Below are positions 15,108-19,497 of a stretch of DNA of 19,497 nucleotides, piece by piece. Position 1 is the first letter of the stretch; the number at the start of each line of letters is the position of its first letter. Origin of the DNA: DATJGF01 sp035495315 (GTDB lineage Bacteria > Verrucomicrobiota > Verrucomicrobiia > Limisphaerales > UBA8199). The notes under the pieces are model-generated. The model ran no database searches. It was not told where the DNA came from and worked only from the letters and a program-made list of their open reading frames with translations. Made by a program: the position numbers and the translations under genes. The stretch covers positions 1 to 19,497 of the forward strand of contig DATJGF010000186.1 in the NCBI GenBank assembly GCA_035495315.1, in the 5' to 3' direction.

Positions 15108-15123
15108 TGGCATTACCACTGCT
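15108..15123 (+). promoter_or_regulatory. Sigma-54-like -24/-12 candidate upstream of dnaK
   Basis: TGGCAT-TACCA-CTGCT has the invariant GG and GC at the correct 10-base spacing of sigma-54 promoters (consensus TGGCAC-N5-TTGCT) with two differences. It lies 40 bases before the dnaK ATG. It may be chance; an enhancer-binding activator gene is not in the window. Confidence 0.3.
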
Positions 15124-15162
15124 CCGTAATGTTGCGATCTGCGTACAAAGCAGGAGAAATTT

Positions 15163-17112
15163 ATGGCAAAAGTAATTGGAATCGATTTAGGCACGACCAA
15201 CTCATGTATGGCAGTAATGGAAGGTGGAGAGCCCGTCGTGTTAGAAAACTCCGAAGGACGTCGCGTTACGCCTTCAGTCGTAGCTTTCACAAAAAGCGGC
15301 GAGCGCCTCGTCGGTGATGCGGCGAAACGCCAGGCAGTCACCAATTCGAGAAATACCATCTACTCGATCAAGCGGTTTATGGGCCGCAAATTCAGCGAGG
15401 TGGAAGAGGAGCGCAAGCGCGTTCCCTACAGGGTCGTCGCTGGCCCCAATGGCGACGCTTGTGTCGAAGTCGAGGTCGAAGGCAAAGCCAAACAGTTCAG
15501 CCCGCCGGAAATCTCGGCGATGATCCTTGGTAAACTGAAGGCCGACGCCGAGATGCGCCTGGGTGAGAAAATCTCGCAGGCCGTCATCACTGTGCCTGCC
15601 TATTTCAACGATTCCCAACGGCAGGCCACCAAAGATGCGGGCCGAATTGCCGGCTTGGAAGTCCTGCGCATCATCAATGAACCGACCGCCGCCTCGCTCG
15701 CCTATGGCCTGGACAAAAAGAAAGACGAAGAAATTGCAGTTTACGACCTGGGTGGTGGGACCTTCGATATCTCGGTGCTGGAGATTGGCGACGGTGTGTT
15801 CGAGGTGAAAGCCACCAACGGCGATACTCACCTCGGCGGTGACGATTGGGACGGGCGCATCATGGATTGGATCCTCGACGAGTTCAGAAAAGAACATGGC
15901 ATGGACCTGCGCAAACAACCCGATGCCCTGCAGCGAATCAAAGAAGAAGCTGAGAAGGCCAAGATTGCCCTCTCCAGTTCGCAGGTTTACGAAATCAACC
16001 TCCCCTTCATCACTGCCGATGCCAGCGGGCCCAAGCACATCAGCATGAAGCTGACCCGCGCCAAGATGGAACAGCTCTGCGATGACCTCTTCGAGCGCAC
16101 CATCACGCCAGTGAAAAACTGCTTGCGCGACGCCGGCATGAGCACTGAGAAGATCGACGAGTTGGTGCTCGTCGGCGGCATGACTCGCATGCCCAAAGTC
16201 GTCGATACGGCCCGCTCGCTAGTCAATAAGACTCCGCACCAGGGCGTTAACCCAGACGAAGTCGTCGCCGTAGGCGCCGGCATTCAGGCGGGCGTCCTGA
16301 AGGGCGAAGTTAAAGACGTCTTGTTGCTTGATGTCACGCCACTGTCGCTCGGCATCGAGACGCTGGGCGGCGTCTTCACCAAATTGATCGAGCGCAACAC
16401 CACAATTCCGACGCGCAAGTCGGAAATCTTTTCGACCGCGTCCGATAATCAACCTGGCGTCGAAATCCATGTGTTGCAGGGCGAACGCCAACTGTCTCGT
16501 GATAATAAGACCATTGGCAAGTTCCACCTCACGGACATACCGCCGGCACCGCGCGGCATGCCGCAAATTGAGGTCACCTTTGATATCGACGCCAACGGAA
16601 TTCTCCACGTCAGCGCCAAAGACCTCGGCACCGGCAAAGAGCAGAAGATCACCATCACGGCCAGCAGCGGCCTGAACAAGGACGAGATCGAAAAGATGCG
16701 CAAGGATGCCGAAGCGCACGCCGAAGACGATCGTAAACAGCGTGAGCAGATCGAGATCCGTAACGAAGCCGACAATGCCGTTTATCGCTCGGAGAAAATG
16801 CTCAAAGATAATGCGGAAAAGATTTCCGGGTCCGACAAGAGCAAGATCGAAGACGCGATCAAAGAGGTCAAAGAAGCCCTCAAAGGACAGGACGCTGCCG
16901 CAATCCGTTCGGCCAGTGAGAAGCTTAACGAAGCCTGGCAGAGCGTCTCGGCTGAACTCTATAAAGCCGCCAGCGAAAAGGCGCGGACCGAACACGGCGC
17001 CGGCCCCACCGGCGGCAGCACCGGAACCGGCAGCAGCGAAGCTGGAAACGCCGGCGCCAAGAAGGACGAAGGTCCGATCATCGATGCCGAAGTGGTAGAC
17101 GAGAAGAAATAA
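15163..17112 (+). CDS. dnaK: Chaperone DnaK (Hsp70)
   Basis: A 649-residue Hsp70, full length. The nucleotide-binding domain opens with GIDLGTTNSCMAV (phosphate-1 loop), has IINEPTAASLAYGLD and VYDLGGGTFDISVLEIGDGVFEVKATNGDTHLGGDDWD (phosphate-2), and LVGGMTRMPKV. The linker DVLLLDVTPLSLGIETLGG is followed by the substrate-binding domain and lid, then a Gly/Ser/Thr-rich tail ending GPIIDAEVVDEKK, close to the bacterial consensus. It binds exposed hydrophobic peptides in an ATP-driven cycle in the cytoplasm; its partners DnaJ and GrpE are not in the window. AGGAGA at 15152-15157, five bases before the ATG, is a strong ribosome-binding site and fixes the start. groES and groEL follow on the same strand after a 203-bp gap. 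Confidence 0.98.
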   Translation: MAKVIGIDLGTTNSCMAVMEGGEPVVLENSEGRRVTPSVVAFTKSGERLVGDAAKRQAVTNSRNTIYSIKRFMGRKFSEVEEERKRVPYRVVAGPNGDACVEVEVEGKAKQFSPPEISAMILGKLKADAEMRLGEKISQAVITVPAYFNDSQRQATKDAGRIAGLEVLRIINEPTAASLAYGLDKKKDEEIAVYDLGGGTFDISVLEIGDGVFEVKATNGDTHLGGDDWDGRIMDWILDEFRKEHGMDLRKQPDALQRIKEEAEKAKIALSSSQVYEINLPFITADASGPKHISMKLTRAKMEQLCDDLFERTITPVKNCLRDAGMSTEKIDELVLVGGMTRMPKVVDTARSLVNKTPHQGVNPDEVVAVGAGIQAGVLKGEVKDVLLLDVTPLSLGIETLGGVFTKLIERNTTIPTRKSEIFSTASDNQPGVEIHVLQGERQLSRDNKTIGKFHLTDIPPAPRGMPQIEVTFDIDANGILHVSAKDLGTGKEQKITITASSGLNKDEIEKMRKDAEAHAEDDRKQREQIEIRNEADNAVYRSEKMLKDNAEKISGSDKSKIEDAIKEVKEALKGQDAAAIRSASEKLNEAWQSVSAELYKAASEKARTEHGAGPTGGSTGTGSSEAGNAGAKKDEGPIIDAEVVDEKK

Positions 17113-17152
17113 CGTTTGAGCGTTACGACGTTAAAGCGTTGGAACGTTAGAA
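17113..17152. repeat. Five tandem octamers CGTTNNNN directly after the dnaK stop
   Basis: CGTTTGAG, CGTTACGA, CGTTAAAG, CGTTGGAA and CGTTAGAA follow one another with an exact 8-base period, beginning on the base after the TAA stop. The CGTT half is invariant and the other half varies. Confidence 0.8.
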
Positions 17153-17212
17153 CGGCAATGCATCTCGATATCACTGCGACATAATAATTTCATCTCGTCG
17201 ATGGCGGTTGCG

Positions 17213-17241
17213 TTAGCTCGTGACCACCATTGACAGGCTAA
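17213..17241. promoter_or_regulatory. Imperfect inverted repeat and TTGACA upstream of groES
   Basis: TTAGCTCGT (17213-17221) and ACAGGCTAA (17233-17241) pair at 7 of 9 positions around an 11-base spacer. The outer TTAGC/GCTAA resembles the ends of the CIRCE operator bound by HrcA, but the inner bases and spacing (CIRCE is 9-9-9) do not fit. A perfect TTGACA lies at 17230-17235, inside the repeat, without a convincing -10 hexamer. It may be a heat-shock control site. Confidence 0.3.
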
Positions 17242-17248
17242 AGAATTT

Positions 17249-17268
17249 CCCTCCGCGAGTGCGGCGGG
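17249..17268 (+). terminator. GC-rich hairpin between dnaK and groES
   Basis: CCCTCCGC and GCGGCGGG form an 8-bp stem (one mismatch) around a GAGT loop, followed by ATTTTGATT. It could be a weak intrinsic terminator for dnaK or a structure in the groES leader. The T tract is short, so read-through is likely. Confidence 0.4.
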
Positions 17269-17315
17269 ATTTTGATTCAACGCAAATCAAGAACAAACAA
17301 AGAAAGAACTAAACT

Positions 17316-17609
17316 ATGGCACTGAACGTAAAACCCCTCGGCGATCGGATTCTCGTTGAACCGGTCGAAGAGAAGGAAGTTAAAAAGGGCGGAATTATCA
17401 TCCCCGACACCGCCAAGGAAAAACCGATGGAGAGCGTCGTCGTGGCGCTCGGCACCGGTAAAACTGACGATAACGGGAAGAAAATTCCGTTCGAAGTCAA
17501 AAAGGGAGACCGCGTGCTGGTGAGCAAGTACGGCGGCACCGAAATCAAGCTCGACGGCAAGGAATACAAGATCCTGAACTCCGACGACGTCCTTGCCGTT
17601 GTTGAGTAA
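17316..17609 (+). CDS. groES: Co-chaperonin GroES
   Basis: The 97-residue Hsp10 is of usual length. It has the N-terminal LKPLGDR-type segment (VKPLGDRILVEPVEEKE), a mobile loop with KKGGIIIPDTAKEKP that contacts GroEL, and the C-terminal KYGGTEIKLDGKEYKILNSDDVLAVVE. It caps the GroEL ring as a heptamer during ATP-driven folding in the cytoplasm. The start ATG is preceded by a purine-rich stretch (AAAGAAAGAA) rather than a strong Shine-Dalgarno sequence. groEL begins 38 bp after the stop, the usual operon layout. Confidence 0.98.
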   Translation: MALNVKPLGDRILVEPVEEKEVKKGGIIIPDTAKEKPMESVVVALGTGKTDDNGKKIPFEVKKGDRVLVSKYGGTEIKLDGKEYKILNSDDVLAVVE

Positions 17610-17647
17610 TCCCAGTTTCAACCATTAACCAATAAAAGGTAGTATCT

Positions 17648-19288
17648 ATGGCAGCAAAACAACTCATCTTTGACGAGAATGCTCGTCAGACCCTCCTCAA
17701 GGGTGTCTCTAAATTAGCGAAGGCCGTCGCGGCCACGCTCGGGCCCAAGGGCCGCAACGTTGTCCTCGACAAGAAATTTGGATCCCCGACTGTCACCAAA
17801 GACGGTGTCACCGTGGCCAAAGAAATCGAACTGGAAGATCCCTACGAGAATATGGGCGCCCAAATGGTGCGCGAAGTCGCCAGCAAAACCAGCGACGCGG
17901 CCGGCGATGGCACCACCACCGCTACCGTTCTGGCCGAGGCGATCTTCCGCGAAGGCCTGAAGTACGTCACCTCTGGCGCCAACCCGATTGGCATTCAACG
18001 GGGCATCACCAAGGCCGTCGCTGCCGCGGTCGAGCAGCTCGATAAAATCGCCAAGAAGGTCAAAGACAAAGAGGAAATTAAGCAGGTCGCGACCGTCTCC
18101 GCCAACTGGGACAATACGATCGGTGAGATTATCGCCGATGCGATGGATAAAGTCGGCAAAGACGGCACCATCACGGTCGAGGAAGCCAAGTCGATCGAAA
18201 CCACCCTCGACGTCGTCGAAGGTATGCAGTTCGACAAAGGCTATCTCTCGCCTTATTTCGTCACTAACGCCGAGACGATGGAATGCCGTCTCGAAGACGC
18301 CTACATCCTCATTTACGAAAAGAAGATTAGCAGCTTGAAGGACCTGCTCCCGGTCCTCGAGAAGGTTGCCAAAGTCGGCAAGCCCCTGTTGATCATCGCC
18401 GAGGAAGTCGAAGGCGAAGCCCTCGCGACCCTCGTTGTCAATAAGCTGCGCGGCACGTTGAACGTCTGCGCCGTGAAGGCCCCTGGCTTCGGCGATCGCC
18501 GCAAAGCAATGTGCGAAGACATAGCCATCCTCACCGGTGGCAAATTCATGAGCGAAGATCTCGGCATCAAGCTCGAGAACCTCAACCTGGATGACCTCGG
18601 CCGCGCCAAGAGCGTCGTCGTCGACAAGGAAAATACTACCATCGTCGAAGGCGGCGGTAAGAGCTCCGAAATCCAGGGCCGTGTCAACCAGATCCGCCGT
18701 CAAATCGAGGAAACCACCTCGGATTACGACCGCGAGAAGCTGCAGGAACGTCTGGCCAAGCTCGCCGGTGGCGTCGCCGTCATCAATGTCGGCGCTGCAA
18801 CCGAGACCGAGATGAAGGAGAAGAAGGCCCGCGTCGAAGACGCGCTGCACGCGACCCGCGCGGCCGTTGAAGAGGGAATCGTCCCTGGCGGTGGCGTCGC
18901 GTTGCTGCGCTGCCTCTCGGCGATCGATACCGTCAAGCCCGAGAATGACGACGAGCGCATTGGCGTCGAGATCGTCAAACGCGCGATCGAGTTCCCGACC
19001 CGCGCCCTGGCCGACAATGCCGGCGTGGAAGGCTCTGTCGTCGTTCAGGAAGTCAAGCGCCGCAAGGGCAACGAAGGCTACAACGTCTCGACCGGCGCTT
19101 ATGAAGACCTGGTCAAAGCCGGCGTTGTGGATCCCAAGAAGGTTACCCGCACCGCGCTGCAGAACGCCGCGTCCATCGCCGGTCTGTTGCTGACCACCGA
19201 GTGCCTCGTCACTGAGATCCCCGAGAAGGAGAAGAAAGCTCCGATGCCGGGTGGTCACGGCGGCGGCATGGGCGACATGGATTACTAA
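17648..19288 (+). CDS. groEL: Chaperonin GroEL (Hsp60)
   Basis: The 546-residue chaperonin is full length. It has VAATLGPKGRNVVLDKKFGSPTVTKDGVTVAKEIEL in the equatorial domain, the ATP-binding GDGTTTATVLA with catalytic Asp, the apical domain (EGMQFDKGYLSPYFVTN, KAPGFGDRRKAM) and the second equatorial part with VEEGIVPGGGVALLR. The C-terminal tail is Gly-rich (PGGHGGGMGDMDY), a variant of the usual GGM repeats. It forms double heptameric rings that fold client proteins with GroES. AAAGG at 17635-17639, eight bases before the ATG, serves as ribosome-binding site. An intrinsic terminator follows 50 bp after the stop. Confidence 0.98.
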   Translation: MAAKQLIFDENARQTLLKGVSKLAKAVAATLGPKGRNVVLDKKFGSPTVTKDGVTVAKEIELEDPYENMGAQMVREVASKTSDAAGDGTTTATVLAEAIFREGLKYVTSGANPIGIQRGITKAVAAAVEQLDKIAKKVKDKEEIKQVATVSANWDNTIGEIIADAMDKVGKDGTITVEEAKSIETTLDVVEGMQFDKGYLSPYFVTNAETMECRLEDAYILIYEKKISSLKDLLPVLEKVAKVGKPLLIIAEEVEGEALATLVVNKLRGTLNVCAVKAPGFGDRRKAMCEDIAILTGGKFMSEDLGIKLENLNLDDLGRAKSVVVDKENTTIVEGGGKSSEIQGRVNQIRRQIEETTSDYDREKLQERLAKLAGGVAVINVGAATETEMKEKKARVEDALHATRAAVEEGIVPGGGVALLRCLSAIDTVKPENDDERIGVEIVKRAIEFPTRALADNAGVEGSVVVQEVKRRKGNEGYNVSTGAYEDLVKAGVVDPKKVTRTALQNAASIAGLLLTTECLVTEIPEKEKKAPMPGGHGGGMGDMDY

Positions 19289-19338
19289 GCCCATTACCCG
19301 CAGGCGCAAGCCTGATGTGGAGGAACTGAGTCATTCGA

Positions 19339-19373
19339 GCGAGGCTGGAGCACGCCAGCCTCGCTTCTTTTTT
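19339..19373 (+). terminator. Intrinsic terminator after groEL
   Basis: A perfect 10-bp stem, GCGAGGCTGG / CCAGCCTCGC, with a 6-base loop (AGCACG) is followed by TTCTTTTTT. This is a strong rho-independent terminator for the groES-groEL message. Confidence 0.93.
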
Positions 19374-19397
19374 GTAGGAGACGACGTAAGGAAACTC
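19374..19397 (+). repeat. R1 single-arm repeat abutting the groEL terminator
   Basis: GTAGGAG-ACGACG-TAAGGAAACTC begins on the base after the terminator T tract. No inverted partner is seen before the window ends, though one could lie beyond it. Confidence 0.7.
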
Positions 19398-19403
19398 AGA
19401 TCA

Positions 19404-19497
19404 GAGGTCAGTTGTCAGCGGTCTGTCGTCAGTTGTTTCCATCGTTCTCGTCCTCGTCGTCGTCCTCGATCCCGTTTCCCCTCGTCATTCGTCATTC
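19404..19497. repeat. Low-complexity short repeats to the window end
   Basis: After the R1 arm come GTCAGTTGTCAG and GTCAGTTGT, then a CGTC/CTCG-rich stretch and two GTCATTC units (19484-19497). The 11-mer CATTCGTCATT is shared with 3991-4001, which also follows an R1 arm. No gene is visible. Confidence 0.6.

Noticed and set aside
15274..16995. Two long minus-strand open frames opposite dnaK
   Set aside because: Shadows of a well-conserved gene, with no start signals or recognisable domains.
17714..19309. 531-codon open frame on the minus strand opposite groEL
   Set aside because: It mirrors groEL codon bias, has no family features, and groEL on the other strand is certain.

Overview
The window looks like a chromosomal segment of a Verrucomicrobiota bacterium, probably of the Pedosphaera/Limisphaerales type. 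This is inferred from gene content, not from a marker gene: two H-X9-DG type pseudopilins, a CotH-kinase protein, secreted phosphodiester glycosidases, a C-terminal domain ending in a W-x-G-x-G-F-T-L-Q-Q...F-Y-R-L-V-K pattern, and dispersed hairpin repeats between and inside genes. No rRNA, tRNA, CRISPR array, transposase, integrase or phage gene is visible.

Layout. Positions 2-3904 (+) are the 3' part of an Lhr-family DEAD/DEAH helicase gene whose start lies left of the window. Positions 4082-5506 (+) encode a secreted Cys-nucleophile Ntn hydrolase (peptidase C45/phospholipase B-like), followed by a 61-residue DUF3008 protein (5651-5836, +). From 5905 to 14782 everything is on the minus strand. 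Read in the direction of transcription it is: two tandem phosphodiester glycosidases with a 1-base stop/start overlap, a CotH-kinase protein 13 bp further on, a gap with a pseudopilin gene, a repeat-rich gap, a small membrane-anchored unknown protein, a second pseudopilin (ATGA overlap), and a large multidomain phosphodiester glycosidase overlapping it. From 15163 to 19288 (+) lies a chaperone block, dnaK-groES-groEL, ending in a clear intrinsic terminator.

How the genes fit together. The minus-strand block is an envelope/secretion cassette: nearly every product has a signal peptide, an N-terminal anchor or a prepilin leader, and three of seven proteins share the phosphodiester-glycosidase (NAGPA) fold. 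A role in trimming or remodelling phosphodiester-linked surface glycans is an inference. The chaperone block is housekeeping and diverges from it across a 380-bp region.

The most unusual signal is a set of repeat families that have entered coding sequence. Family R1 (core TCGACGTAAGGAGACT, often as two inverted arms) occurs in frame inside the helicase, supplies the helicase stop codon, lies in the signal-peptide region of the CotH protein, and follows the groEL terminator. Family R2 (two adjacent 7-bp-stem hairpins) lies in frame in the helicase, inside the long leader of a pseudopilin, and as an inverted pair upstream of dnaK. A third, 172-bp inverted element (R3) lies between two minus-strand genes. 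Short tandem repeats follow several stop codons. One glycosidase carries a nine-G run exactly at its DGGGS motif, a possible slippage site.
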